This document shows, one piece after another, positions 25,723 to 34,581 of a stretch of 64,000 nt of DNA. The position numbers and the translations under genes were made by a program. Each line of letters starts with the position of its first letter. Within the stretch, counting starts at the first letter, position 1. Source of the stretch: Massilia sp. YIM B02763 (GTDB lineage Bacteria > Pseudomonadota > Gammaproteobacteria > Burkholderiales > Burkholderiaceae_D); the NCBI RefSeq assembly GCF_030412015.1, contig NZ_JASNRD010000005.1, forward strand, positions 62,001-126,000. The letters run 5' to 3'. The notes below the pieces were generated by a model that saw only the letters and a program-made list of their open reading frames with translations, was not told the origin of the DNA and did not search any database.

Positions 25723-26832
25723 ATGGACGGTTTCACCAACATCGGCCCGGCGCTGGTTTGTAGTGCCATGACGCGGTTTTGTGGCCGGCCTTACCCGGTA
25801 CAGTTCCTGGCGCAGGGGGCACTCGATGCCTGGACGCGTGCACTTGGGAACACCGGGCTCCGGTTCGTCTGGAGGGATCCCGGGACGCTGTGCTGGCAGA
25901 TCAGGCAGGAAATCCTACGGCAGCTGGAAGGCATGCATCCGCTGTCTTCGGTCGCCGGGCAGATAAGCGCCGAGGATCGCCAACGGCTCGCGTTTCAGAC
26001 TAGTACGAATCTCAAGTACCATTTGAGTGAGGGAACAGTGATCGAGGCAACGCCGGCGCTGGAGACGCTGCTGGCGAATTCGGACGTCGATCTCAGTCTC
26101 CCGATGAGCATGGTCGCGCCGCCCTATCGAGCCCAGTACTTACGCTTCGGCGAAGTCGCTATGCGGTATCTGAAAGTGCCGGCCCCGCAGGCTGCTGACC
26201 ACTTCTTCGACGGAGCGTTCTGCTTTCTGACCCGGCACCGCACGGCGAGCGATCCGGAGGGGAAATGCTGGACGCTGGAATTCGTCTTCATCAGTAAGCG
26301 CCAGGACCGCTACGGCGGCCATATATCGCTGCTCGGCGAAACCGATCGGGGAGACATCACGGTCGGCGAGTGGTTGGCCGAAATCCTCAGTGGCGTCACG
26401 GCAGCGGGCCAAAGCGAGATTCATCGATCAATGCACGCTGCGGTCAGCTATGTCGTACGAGTGTTCCTCTATATGGCATTAAAGCAGGCACGTATAACGC
26501 CGCATCGGGAATACGATGAGGCGTTACGGCGCGCCGCTGGCTTGGGCGAGCGCAAGCGCGCCAAGTTGTTGCAAAGATCGGCATCCCTCTACAACGGGAT
26601 CGTTGTTGGTCCCGAGTCATTGCCGACCGGCCGCTTCGAAGGTGGAGCGGGGGGCGGCGTTGCTCCGCACTGGCGCCGTGGGCATTTCCGAATGCAGCCC
26701 TTTGGCGCCGCCAATCAGCAGCGCAAACTCATCTTTGTCGCGCCGGCCCTGATTCACGCAGAGCAGTTTCAGGAAAATGTGCCAGCACCGAAATCGTACC
26801 GGGCAAGTGCCGCTGTCGTAAATGCGACCTGA
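25723..26832 (+). CDS. Uncharacterised protein with AcrVA2-like C-terminal motif
   Basis: The 369-residue protein has no signal peptide or membrane segment. The C-terminus reads 'APHWRRGHFRMQPFG' and then 'RKLIFVAPALIHAEQF'. Proteins of the AcrVA2 family end in a similar 'PHxRRGHW...P.(F/L)VN' pattern, but the rest shows no similarity I can assert. The N-terminal half contains 'GALDAWTRALGNTGLRFVWR'. It is on the plus strand, divergent from vgrG (225 bp). The start at 25723 lacks a strong ribosome site; ATG at 25768 is an alternative. Confidence 0.55.
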   Translation: MDGFTNIGPALVCSAMTRFCGRPYPVQFLAQGALDAWTRALGNTGLRFVWRDPGTLCWQIRQEILRQLEGMHPLSSVAGQISAEDRQRLAFQTSTNLKYHLSEGTVIEATPALETLLANSDVDLSLPMSMVAPPYRAQYLRFGEVAMRYLKVPAPQAADHFFDGAFCFLTRHRTASDPEGKCWTLEFVFISKRQDRYGGHISLLGETDRGDITVGEWLAEILSGVTAAGQSEIHRSMHAAVSYVVRVFLYMALKQARITPHREYDEALRRAAGLGERKRAKLLQRSASLYNGIVVGPESLPTGRFEGGAGGGVAPHWRRGHFRMQPFGAANQQRKLIFVAPALIHAEQFQENVPAPKSYRASAAVVNAT

Positions 26833-26921
26833 TTAGCTCGGCACTGACGCTGCGCGTAGCAGGTCGTTACGTACTGGACATTGGCTTTTGAATGTTACAA
26901 GCTAATCTTGATATCCTGTAA

Positions 26922-27476
26922 TCAGAAATCAAGGGTCGATAGCAAGCCTCGCTTAGCTTGAGGGAAGCTTCGCTTGAACAGTACAGCGTAAAGATCATCC
27001 AAGCATTGTAGTTCGGCCTCGATGAATTGTCGGACGACTTTAGTCTGGATTGTCACATGCTTTTTTGGATGAACGAGTTTGTTGCGCAGGTCAATCCCGT
27101 GCAAGAGAATTGACCACCATGGCCTTGTCTTTGGTTGTTCATCAGGAGAGAAACGACAAAACAAGAAAAGCAACCGGTCTTCCAATCGAAACATTTTTAG
27201 GCGTTTGCTCACCACGAACCTACTGTCATCTAAGTTGACATCAGATTCCGTAAGTAGGCCGATGTCATGAGGTGATAGGCCGTCACGCAGCAACATTTCA
27301 TCAGCAAGCGAATTAAGGTTTGCCTCCAATGCACTGAACGACAAAAGCAAGGCGGCATGGTTGAAAGCCTCAATCGCCGTCTTGTCTGACGCTTCTTCCG
27401 CCTTTTCTAAAAAGCGCTTGCCTTGCTCGAGCAGTGTATTTGAGAACGTATCAATGCTGATTTCTTGGTCGGTCAT
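26922..27476 (-). CDS. HEPN-like protein
   Basis: The 184-residue all-helical protein has 'FNHAALLLSFSALEANLNSL' near residue 40 and 'HGIDLRNKLVHPKKHV' near residue 128. The latter contains RNKLVH, which fits the R-x4-H motif of HEPN ribonuclease domains. Its ATG overlaps the stop of the upstream ParB-like gene by four bases, so the two are co-translated. AT-richer codons than flanking genes indicate transfer. A toxin or defence role is possible but inferred only from the motif and pairing. Confidence 0.6.
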   Translation of the reverse strand: MTDQEISIDTFSNTLLEQGKRFLEKAEEASDKTAIEAFNHAALLLSFSALEANLNSLADEMLLRDGLSPHDIGLLTESDVNLDDSRFVVSKRLKMFRLEDRLLFLFCRFSPDEQPKTRPWWSILLHGIDLRNKLVHPKKHVTIQTKVVRQFIEAELQCLDDLYAVLFKRSFPQAKRGLLSTLDF

Positions 27477-28624
27477 CTCGACTCCTGGGCCTTCGTTACG
27501 TCAAGTTGCGCCTCTTTCGCGTGGTATTTCTTTATTGCGATCTCGATATTCTTTGCATTGATGCCATTGCCGTCCTCTGCTTGCAGATAAAACAGTTCGA
27601 CTAAGCGTCCACGCTCTTTTGCATCTGTCCGATATCCTAATCCACGGTAATTCTCAGGGTCACTCTTATGCTTCCCCTTAGCAAGGAGTGCAGCGGCAAG
27701 CGGATCTTTTCCTGTGGTTGCTGCCAGCGCATAATGTCGCTTTAATCGAACCGGATTATTCGACAGTAGTCCGGCCACGAAAGCCCAAGCGCGCAGCACT
27801 GCGAAATTTAGCGCTTTATTAGCAAAGTCCGCTTGAGTACTCTTCGTCTTCGATTGGCCCACCGATGGCTTAGCAAAGGCAGCTCGCTGCGCGGCAATCA
27901 AGCGGGCGAACTCGTTGCCTGCGATAGTCAAACCCAAGTCTTCCCAGATAGGCGGCGTGCGTGACCGCAACGCATCCCACTCGGAGTCAACATCGCCTGA
28001 TCTTGCAATTTTTGGAGTAGTATCGCTGAGGGCGAATTCTTTATTTGCGTAGCTCAAGCCCAAGAAGTAGTTCAAAATAAAAGTCCTGGCATCGCGCACA
28101 GTAATTGGATTAGTGCGTTGCCGACGATCTGCGAAATCCACATTCTGTTGAAGTAAGCCGACCTTCTGACACCATTCCCTTAATTCCGGTCCCGCTAGTG
28201 TTTCCTGCATCCGGTCAAAAAGGTCAGTCGATACGGCGATATTAGTATTAGAGATTAGCTGCACATCGAGGCGCTGCTCACTGTCTAAACTAAAATACAC
28301 CTTAAGACCATGGTATTCATCTACCTGACTTTCGAGCGCTTCTTTGATTGCTATATAACGGCGCTGACCGCCAATGATCTTGATTGGGTGTGCCGCATCG
28401 TATGCGACGCTGTATTCTGAAACGATGTTGCTGAAAGTGCGTCTCGCTTTGGCGTCTTCGCGCATTTTTTCAAAAGCGACGTGATCCTCTACTACGTCAC
28501 GGTTTGCCCGATATTCTGGTTGTTCGTCTGGATCAATGGGAACATCAACGGTTGCTAATTCGATGAGCTTGCTCGCACGCACATGACACTCGACAAATCT
28601 AGCGCCGGTTCGCAAATCAGACAT
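27473..28624 (-). CDS. ParB-like/DGQHR-type nuclease-domain protein
   Basis: From ATG at 28624 the product has 383 residues. The N-terminal domain contains 'PIKIIGGQRRYIAIKEALES', the ParB-like/DGQHR motif (GGQxRxxAI), preceded by 'DPDEQPEYRANRDVVED'. The remaining 250 residues are helical and carry no motif I know. The open frame continues upstream to an ATG at 28768, but that part runs into sequence belonging to the permease on the other strand, so the true start is uncertain. It pairs with the HEPN-like gene through an ATGA overlap. Confidence 0.65.
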   Translation of the reverse strand: MSDLRTGARFVECHVRASKLIELATVDVPIDPDEQPEYRANRDVVEDHVAFEKMREDAKARRTFSNIVSEYSVAYDAAHPIKIIGGQRRYIAIKEALESQVDEYHGLKVYFSLDSEQRLDVQLISNTNIAVSTDLFDRMQETLAGPELREWCQKVGLLQQNVDFADRRQRTNPITVRDARTFILNYFLGLSYANKEFALSDTTPKIARSGDVDSEWDALRSRTPPIWEDLGLTIAGNEFARLIAAQRAAFAKPSVGQSKTKSTQADFANKALNFAVLRAWAFVAGLLSNNPVRLKRHYALAATTGKDPLAAALLAKGKHKSDPENYRGLGYRTDAKERGRLVELFYLQAEDGNGINAKNIEIAIKKYHAKEAQLDVTKAQESR

Positions 28625-28727
28625 TACCAAGATCGTTTTTTCCACTGGCTCACACGTGGCAGCAAAGTCCGCGACGAGACCAGCTACGGTTTCATTCTCG
28701 TTGCTGTGTACAAATTTAATTTCGGCG

Positions 28728-30143
28728 ATCTGGAACCTGACGACGGTCCAGCGCGATGCCCGCGCCATCAGGTTCCTGACCGGATTCGCGCTGCTGGCCT
28801 TGAGCGCGCTGCCCATCATCGGCGGTATCTCCCTCTACCAGGACCACACGCTGCCGGTGCTGGTACTGCTGCGCGTGCTGCTCGCGATCGGCGGACTGTG
28901 GTTGGCGATCGCGTGGGTCTGGCTGTTCGTGCCATCGGCGGTCGTCATGAATTCCGCCGCCAACGCCAGGCTGCTGCCGCGCCAGCGCCGCCGTCTCGTG
29001 CAGATGGCGATCGGCGGCTGGTTCCTGGTCACGACGGCGTTCACCGTGGCGTCCGGCAAGTGGCCGGTCTTCGCGCTGGTCGGCAGCTATGTGCTCGGCT
29101 TTGCCCTGATGCGCGCCGGGAACATCCGCGCCGTCGCGCTGACCGTGCTGCCGGGCCTGTGGCCGGCGCTGTCGCGCCACCTGCTGCCGGAACCGCTGGC
29201 GCAGGCCGTCTCCAGCGGGCCCGGACTGCTGCTCGCGACCGCCGCCTTCAGCGCCGCGGCGGTATGGATGCTGGCGCGCCTGTACCCGGCGGCCGGCGAC
29301 CGTCACCTGGAGACGCGCGGCGAACGCGTCCGGCGCATGGAGCGCATGGCATCGAACGGCTGGGCCGCGGCGCACGAATCCGAGGGTGTCATGACGACGC
29401 CTGGCCTCAAGGTCTACCGCGCCATCCTGCACCGCGACAGCCGTGCGCCGCGTGCCGGTGCGATGCTGATGCATGCATTCGGACCGACCGGCCACTGGAG
29501 CGCGTGGATCACGACCATCGTCATACTGGTGGTGACGAGCCTGGTCGCCTGGCTCTTCGTTTCCTGGCGCAACGATGCCTCCACGCACGAATTCGTCAAG
29601 GGCTTCTCCTGGGGCGGCCTGGGCGGGCTGGCCTTCATGATCGCGTTCAGTACCGCGCACATACGCCAGCAGCTCGACCGCACCCGCGACGAGCAGGCGC
29701 TGCTGCTGCTGACGCCGCGGGCTGGCGACAGGGCGCTGGTGAACCGGCGCCTGGGCACGACGATGCTCCGGGCCGCGTTGCTGCAGTGGATCGTGCTGAC
29801 GGCCGTCGTACTGTGGATCAGCACGCTGTTCGGCGGTGCCGACCTCGTGCTGCGCGAGTTCGCGCTGTGCTGCCTGGGCGGGCAGATGGCCATGGCCTGC
29901 CTGTTCGGCGATTTTTCGCGCGCGCCGAAGATCGGCGTGGTGCGCGCCGTGCTGCTGGGTGTGCTCGCGCTGGTCGAGGCCGGCGTGGCCGCCGGCCTGG
30001 GCTGGCTGTCCGGCGCGCTGCTGCCGCACACCTGGTACTGGCTGATCGCGATCAGCCTGGCCGTCGGCGCGTTCCAGCTGCGCCATGGCTGGAGGACGCT
30101 GGTGACGGCGCCGGTGGCATTCCCAACGGGGAGGCTGGGCTAG
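28728..30143 (+). pseudogene. ABC-2-like permease, start lost at island edge
   Basis: Coding on the plus strand is convincing from about 28728 ('VQRDARAIRFLTGFALLALS') to the TAG at 30143: about 470 residues with roughly twelve membrane segments and GC-rich third positions. The readable protein begins right where a native N-terminus is expected, but no start codon or ribosome site precedes it. The only upstream ATG in frame (28656) lies inside the ParB-like gene on the other strand. It resembles ABC-2 permeases normally preceded by an ATPase and a GntR regulator, neither of which is present. It may be silent. Confidence 0.65.
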
Positions 30144-30198
30144 GACGCGATCCTGCAGAGTGGGCACCATGTGCCAACCGAGTGCCCGCGTCGCTTCT

Positions 30199-30230
30199 GC
30201 GCACGGTGGGCACGTGGTGCCCACCCTACG
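30199..30230. repeat. Palindromic element (repeat family B, second unit)
   Basis: GGTGGGCAC (30205-30213) and GTGCCCACC (30217-30225) form a perfect 9 bp stem with a 3-base loop. Read on the minus strand it starts GTAGGGTGG and resembles the GTAGGGTGG-CA...TG-CCAC unit inside 16680-16751. It lies between the convergent permease and ggt genes and may terminate both. Confidence 0.65.
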
Positions 30231-30234
30231 TGAT

Positions 30235-32007
30235 TCAATGCGCCTTCTTCTGCACCAGCGCCGCGCCGATGCCATGGCGGCGGCTTTCGCTGACCGCCGT
30301 CACGGTGCCATCCCCGTTGAACACGATGGCATTGGCGGCGCCGATCTCTTCCGGTGCCGGCGTGGTCGCCCACTTGTGGCCGAATTTTTCCAGCGCCCGG
30401 GCCTGGGCGGTATCGGCGAAGCCCGGCTCGACCTCGGTCTCGCGGCCGTTCCTCTGCGACAGGCGCGGCGCGTCGATGGCCTGGTCCATGGGCATGCCGA
30501 GGTCCACGTGGTTGACGATGGTCTGCAGCACGGTGGTGATGATGGTGGCGCCGCCCGGGCTGCCGATGGTGAAGGCGGGCTTGCCGTCCTTGAAGGCGAT
30601 GGTCGGCGCCATGCTGCTGCGCGGGCGCTTGCCCGCTTCGGGGATGTTCGGCGCGGGACCCGTGAAGTCGAAGTCCGTCATCTCGTTGTTGAGCAGGAAG
30701 CCGTAGCCCGGCACCACGATGCCGCTGCCGCCCCAGGACTCGATGGTGAACGTGTAGGCGACCACGTTGCCCTCCTTGTCGGAGACGGCCAGGTGGGTCG
30801 TGTGCGTGCCTTCCTTCTGGATCAGGTTGGCCTGCGGACGTAGCGGGAAGCTCTGGTCGTTCTCGTACAGGAACGGGTCGCCCGCCTGGACGGCACCGGC
30901 CGCCGCGCGGTCCTGGCGGATCAGCGAGCGGCGCTGGGCGGCGAACTGCTTCGACAGCAGGCCTTCGATGGGCGCGTCGACGTATTCCGGGTCGGCCAGG
31001 TAGGCGTTGCGGTCGGCAAACGCGAGGCGGCTCGCCTCCAGGTACAGGTGCTCGACCTGCTCGCGCGGCAGCGATTTCAGGTCGAAGCCCTCGAGGATGT
31101 TCAGCGCCTCGGCCACCGTGACGCCGCCGCTGCTGGGCAGGGGCATGCCGTACAGGTCGTAGCCGCGGTAGGTCGAGCGCACCGGCTGGCGGATGCGCGC
31201 CTCGTAGTTGGCCAGGTCCGCCAGGCTCATCGTGCCTGGGCGCACCTGCGCGTCGCCCGCCATCGGCGGACGGTTGACGGCGGCCACGATCGCCTGGGCC
31301 ATCGGGCCCGAATAGAACGCTTTATAGCCGCGCGCGGCGATGTCGCGATAGGCCTTGGCGAGGTCCGGGTTCTTGACCACGGTGCCGGCCGGCAGCGCCT
31401 TGCCGTCCTTCAGGTAGAGGCGGCTGGTCGTGGAGAACTGCTGGAATTTTCTTTCATTCTCGGTGACCAGCTTGTTGAACGTCGGGCTGACGGTGAAGCC
31501 CTTGGTGGCGACCCCGATCGCCGGCGCCAGCACCTGCTTGAACGACATGGTGCCGTAGCGTTCCAGCGCCTCGTGCCAGCCGCGCACGGTACCCGGCACG
31601 CCGACGGCGGCGCCGCTGGCGACGGCCGTGTCGAAGTCGACGGGCCGGCCGTTCTCGACGAACACCGAGGGGCTGAACGAGGCCGGCGCCGTCTCGCGGT
31701 GGTCGATGGTGATCACGCGCTTGTCCTTGGCCAGGTAGATGACCATGAAGCCGCCGCCGCCGATGCCGCAGCTGAACGGATCCGTCACGCCCAGCGTGGC
31801 GGCGGCCGCCACGGCGGCATCGATGGCGTTGCCGCCCTTGTTGAGGATGGCCAGCGCCGATTCGGACGCCTTTTCACTGATGGTGGCGACGGCGCCGCCC
31901 GTGCCCGTCGCGACGGGCGACTTGGCGAGCGCGAGTGGCGGCGCGAGGACGATGGACAGGATCAGCCCGCAGGCGAGGGCGCGGGGCGCGCGGTTCGATA
32001 TGGTCAT
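30235..32007 (-). CDS. ggt: Gamma-glutamyltransferase
   Basis: The 590-residue precursor has a signal peptide (about 1-28, ending 'PLALA') and the full GGT fold. It should cleave itself before Thr403 in 'GTHTTHLAVSD', which becomes the nucleophile of the small subunit; 'SSMAPTIAFKDGKP' and 'GSPGGATIITTV' are substrate-binding elements near residues 490-520. The enzyme hydrolyses glutathione or transfers its glutamyl group in the periplasm. Length is normal. It is transcribed alone, convergent with the damaged permease. Confidence 0.95.
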   Translation of the reverse strand: MTISNRAPRALACGLILSIVLAPPLALAKSPVATGTGGAVATISEKASESALAILNKGGNAIDAAVAAAATLGVTDPFSCGIGGGGFMVIYLAKDKRVITIDHRETAPASFSPSVFVENGRPVDFDTAVASGAAVGVPGTVRGWHEALERYGTMSFKQVLAPAIGVATKGFTVSPTFNKLVTENERKFQQFSTTSRLYLKDGKALPAGTVVKNPDLAKAYRDIAARGYKAFYSGPMAQAIVAAVNRPPMAGDAQVRPGTMSLADLANYEARIRQPVRSTYRGYDLYGMPLPSSGGVTVAEALNILEGFDLKSLPREQVEHLYLEASRLAFADRNAYLADPEYVDAPIEGLLSKQFAAQRRSLIRQDRAAAGAVQAGDPFLYENDQSFPLRPQANLIQKEGTHTTHLAVSDKEGNVVAYTFTIESWGGSGIVVPGYGFLLNNEMTDFDFTGPAPNIPEAGKRPRSSMAPTIAFKDGKPAFTIGSPGGATIITTVLQTIVNHVDLGMPMDQAIDAPRLSQRNGRETEVEPGFADTAQARALEKFGHKWATTPAPEEIGAANAIVFNGDGTVTAVSESRRHGIGAALVQKKAH

Positions 32008-32041
32008 GAAAGGAAGGAAAAGTGGGTGATCGTCATGGCGC

Positions 32042-32449
32042 TCATGGTGGCGTGACCTTGAGCGTGACCGGCATGGCGTCGCTGGGCCGCATGGTGCCGA
32101 CGGCGCGCGCGGGCGGGATCGTCGCCATGTCGAGCGCGATGGCGGCGCCGCGCAGGATGGGCGGCCTGGCCGAGGGCTGGTCCGGACCGAGCGTGATTTC
32201 CTGGACGCCGCCCGGACCGTCGATGATGAAGCGGAACACGAGCCGTCCGGCCCAGATGCACTGGGCGTTCGGCGGGCAGCGGCTGTCGCTGAAGCTGTCG
32301 TAGGTGACGGTGATGTCGCGCGCCAGCGTGGCGCTTTGCTGCGGCCTGAGCGGATAGCTGCCCGGCAGGACCGGCGCGGCCACGCAGCCGGCTAGCGCCG
32401 GCGCGAGGAGGAGGGCAAACAGGTGAGGCAGGTACCGCGACAGCATCAT
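32042..32449 (-). CDS. Small lipoprotein of unknown function
   Basis: The 135-residue product has a signal sequence ending in the lipobox 'LAGC' (Cys22), so the mature protein is a lipoprotein. The rest contains 'DSFSDSRCPPNAQCIWAGRL', a Cys-containing segment seen in several small proteobacterial lipoproteins of unknown role, and is otherwise beta-rich. It is 34 bp upstream of ggt in the same direction and may share its transcript. No function can be assigned. Confidence 0.75.
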   Translation of the reverse strand: MMLSRYLPHLFALLLAPALAGCVAAPVLPGSYPLRPQQSATLARDITVTYDSFSDSRCPPNAQCIWAGRLVFRFIIDGPGGVQEITLGPDQPSARPPILRGAAIALDMATIPPARAVGTMRPSDAMPVTLKVTPP

Positions 32450-32516
32450 CGGGACATCCGGTTATTTGCGTTATGCCAATAATAACAAATACGGATGCCC
32501 ACGCTGATCCAATATC

Positions 32517-32600
32517 AAACCGGGGTCAGAGCCGGGGTCAGAGCCCGGTTTTGGGAAATTGCCAAAAATCGGGCTCTGACCCCGGCTCTGACCCCGGTTT
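32517..32600. repeat. Large perfect palindrome (repeat family C)
   Basis: Two 31 bp arms (32517-32547 and 32570-32600) are exact inverted copies, separated by 22 bases. Each arm holds a tandem pair of CGGGGTCAGAGC units. The loop itself contains TTTTGG/CCAAAA and can extend the stem. It lies between the lipoprotein gene and the end of the MFS gene. It resembles REP-type elements, and may act as a transcription stop for the minus-strand MFS gene. Confidence 0.85.
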
Positions 32601-32608
32601 AAGGGAGG

Positions 32609-34111
32609 TCAAGCCTTGGGCGGGGTGGTGCTTGACGGGGTGTTCATTTGCACGTCCGGCAGGAACCACATCAGCAGCAGGGCGACGAGGACGATGGCCG
32701 TGCCGGCGCCGAACACGCTGGCGATGGCGTGGCGGTAGACTTCGCGCAGCGCCGGCGCGAGCACGGTGTGGCTGCCGGCGCTGGCGGCCGCGTCGATGCC
32801 GGCGGCGTGCAGGCGGTGCGCCAGGATCGCGCCGGAACCCGTCACGCCGAGGAGGCCGCCGAGCGAGCGGAAGAAGGTCAGCATCGCCGTGCCCACGCCG
32901 CGCCGCGCCAGCGGCAGCGCATGCTGGACGACGATGGTCATGTTCGGCATCACCAGGCCCAGGCCTGCGCCCAGCAGGAAGATCGCCGGTTCGATGTACC
33001 AGAAGCCGCGCCCCGTCTCCATGGCCCAGGCCAGCACGCCGAAGGCGACCACGGCCGCGGCCACGCCGTACACCTGCACGGCCTTGTAGCGGTTCAGCGG
33101 CGCCAGCACGCGGCCGTTGAGGGTCGAGGCGATGATCATGCCGACCATCATCGGCACCGTCAGCATGCCCGAGCTGGCCGGGCTGCTGCCCATCACGAGC
33201 TGGAAGAAGATCGGGAAGAACACGCTGGCGCCCATCAGGCCCATGAAGGTCAGCGCCATCACGATGCTGGCGACGTTGAACACGCGGTTGTCGAACAGGT
33301 CCGGCGGCAGCACGGGCTCGGCCGCGCGGCGCAGGTGGAACACGAGCCAGGCGCCCAGCAGCGCGGTCAATGCCGCGCACACCTTGATCTGCGGCGCGTC
33401 CCACGGCCACTCGGTACCGCCCAGCGCCAGCACCAGCAGCAGGGACACGATGGTGCCCGTCATCAGCACGGAGCCCAGGTAGTCGATGCGGTGCGACTGC
33501 GTGGCGACCGGCTTCCTGAGCGTCGTGGCGATGGCGTACAGCGCCACGGCGCCGACTGGCAGGTTGATGTAGAAGATCCAGTGCCAGGACAGCAGGTCCG
33601 TCATCACGCCGCCCAGCACGGGGCCGAGCACGCTGGTGACGGCGAAGACGATGGCGATCGAGCCCTGGCGCCGGGCACGCTCGGCCGGAGTGACGAGGTC
33701 GGCGATGATGATCTGCGCCAGCGGCATGAAGCCGCCCGAGCCCAGCCCCTGGATGGCGCGGAACACGATCAGCTGCGTCATGTCCTGGGCCAGGCCGCAC
33801 AGCACGGAACCGACGAGGAAGGTGATGAGCGCCGTGAACACCATCGGCCGGCGCCCGTACTGGTCGGCCAGCTTGCCGTACAGCGGCATGGTGGCGGTGG
33901 ATGCGAGCACGTAGGCGGTGACGACCCAGGACAGGTGGGCCATGCCGCCCAGGTCGCCGACGATGCGCGGCAGGGCGGTGGCGACGATGCTCTGGTCGAG
34001 CGCGCCCAGGCCGAGCACGGCCATCAGGGCAAGGTAGACGGCGCGGATTTCGCTGGGCGTCGCCTGCGGCGGTACGCCATCGGGCAAGGGCGGGGAGAGG
34101 GGCTGGGTCAT
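32609..34111 (-). CDS. DHA2-family (EmrB/QacA-type) drug efflux transporter
   Basis: The 500-residue protein has about 14 membrane segments, as in the DHA2 branch of the major facilitator superfamily. Motif C-like 'VTSVLGPVLGGVMTDLLSWH' and motif A 'YGKLADQYGRRPMVF' are present, with Asp39 in 'LGALDQSIVATALP' marking the first segment. Such pumps export drugs by proton exchange at the inner membrane. It overlaps the MarR regulator by four bases (ATGA), so the two form a self-regulated resistance operon. No EmrA-like adaptor is encoded. Confidence 0.93.
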   Translation of the reverse strand: MTQPLSPPLPDGVPPQATPSEIRAVYLALMAVLGLGALDQSIVATALPRIVGDLGGMAHLSWVVTAYVLASTATMPLYGKLADQYGRRPMVFTALITFLVGSVLCGLAQDMTQLIVFRAIQGLGSGGFMPLAQIIIADLVTPAERARRQGSIAIVFAVTSVLGPVLGGVMTDLLSWHWIFYINLPVGAVALYAIATTLRKPVATQSHRIDYLGSVLMTGTIVSLLLVLALGGTEWPWDAPQIKVCAALTALLGAWLVFHLRRAAEPVLPPDLFDNRVFNVASIVMALTFMGLMGASVFFPIFFQLVMGSSPASSGMLTVPMMVGMIIASTLNGRVLAPLNRYKAVQVYGVAAAVVAFGVLAWAMETGRGFWYIEPAIFLLGAGLGLVMPNMTIVVQHALPLARRGVGTAMLTFFRSLGGLLGVTGSGAILAHRLHAAGIDAAASAGSHTVLAPALREVYRHAIASVFGAGTAIVLVALLLMWFLPDVQMNTPSSTTPPKA

Positions 34112-34557
34112 GGTTCGGCGATCAGGTTCAGGGGTTCGATGGCGGCGGCGAGGGCATCCAGTTGCCGGGGACTGAGGCGGGCGACGCGCCGCGCCAGCCA
34201 GTCCAGGCGCTCGCTGCGCAGCGCCTGCAGGCGTTGCTCTCCGGCGGCGGACAGTTGCAGGCCGGTGCGGCGGCGGTCGTGCGGATCGGGCGGGGCGCGC
34301 TCGACCAGGCCGGCCGCCTCCAGCGTCTTGACCTGGGCGCTCATGGTGGGGCTGCGCACCTGCTGCATGCGCGCCAGCTCGGCCACGCCGATGCCCGGAT
34401 GCTCCCCGATGGCCGCCAGCAGCATGGTCTGCAGCATGGACAGGCCCGTGTCGCGGCGCTCGGCGTCATGGCGCATCTCGCGCATCAGGCGCTTGAACGC
34501 GGCGCGCAGGTCTTCCGACAGGGCCAGCGCGCGTTCGTTCGGTTCGTTCATTGTCAT
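34108..34557 (-). CDS. MarR-family transcriptional regulator
   Basis: The 149-residue protein has the winged-helix core 'GIGVAELARMQQVRSPTMSA' and 'LEAAGLVERAPPDPHDRRRT' (recognition helix and wing). It is the first gene of the operon with the DHA2 efflux pump, overlapping by four bases. A 7 bp palindromic site lies 10 bp upstream of its start and is the likely operator, so the protein should repress itself and the pump until a ligand binds. Confidence 0.92.
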   Translation of the reverse strand: MTMNEPNERALALSEDLRAAFKRLMREMRHDAERRDTGLSMLQTMLLAAIGEHPGIGVAELARMQQVRSPTMSAQVKTLEAAGLVERAPPDPHDRRRTGLQLSAAGEQRLQALRSERLDWLARRVARLSPRQLDALAAAIEPLNLIAEP

Positions 34558-34566
34558 CGTGAAATA

Positions 34567-34581
34567 TAGGTAGGCTACCTA
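34567..34581. promoter_or_regulatory. Probable MarR operator
   Basis: TAGGTAG-G-CTACCTA is a perfect 7 bp inverted repeat with one central base, in an AT-rich stretch 10 bp upstream of the marR-type gene. Size and position match operators of MarR dimers. Confidence 0.65.

Noticed and set aside
20100..28750. Integrative element with attachment sites or a tRNA target.
   Set aside because: No integrase, tRNA gene or direct repeat pair was found at the proposed edges, so the island is described as a replacement by recombination.
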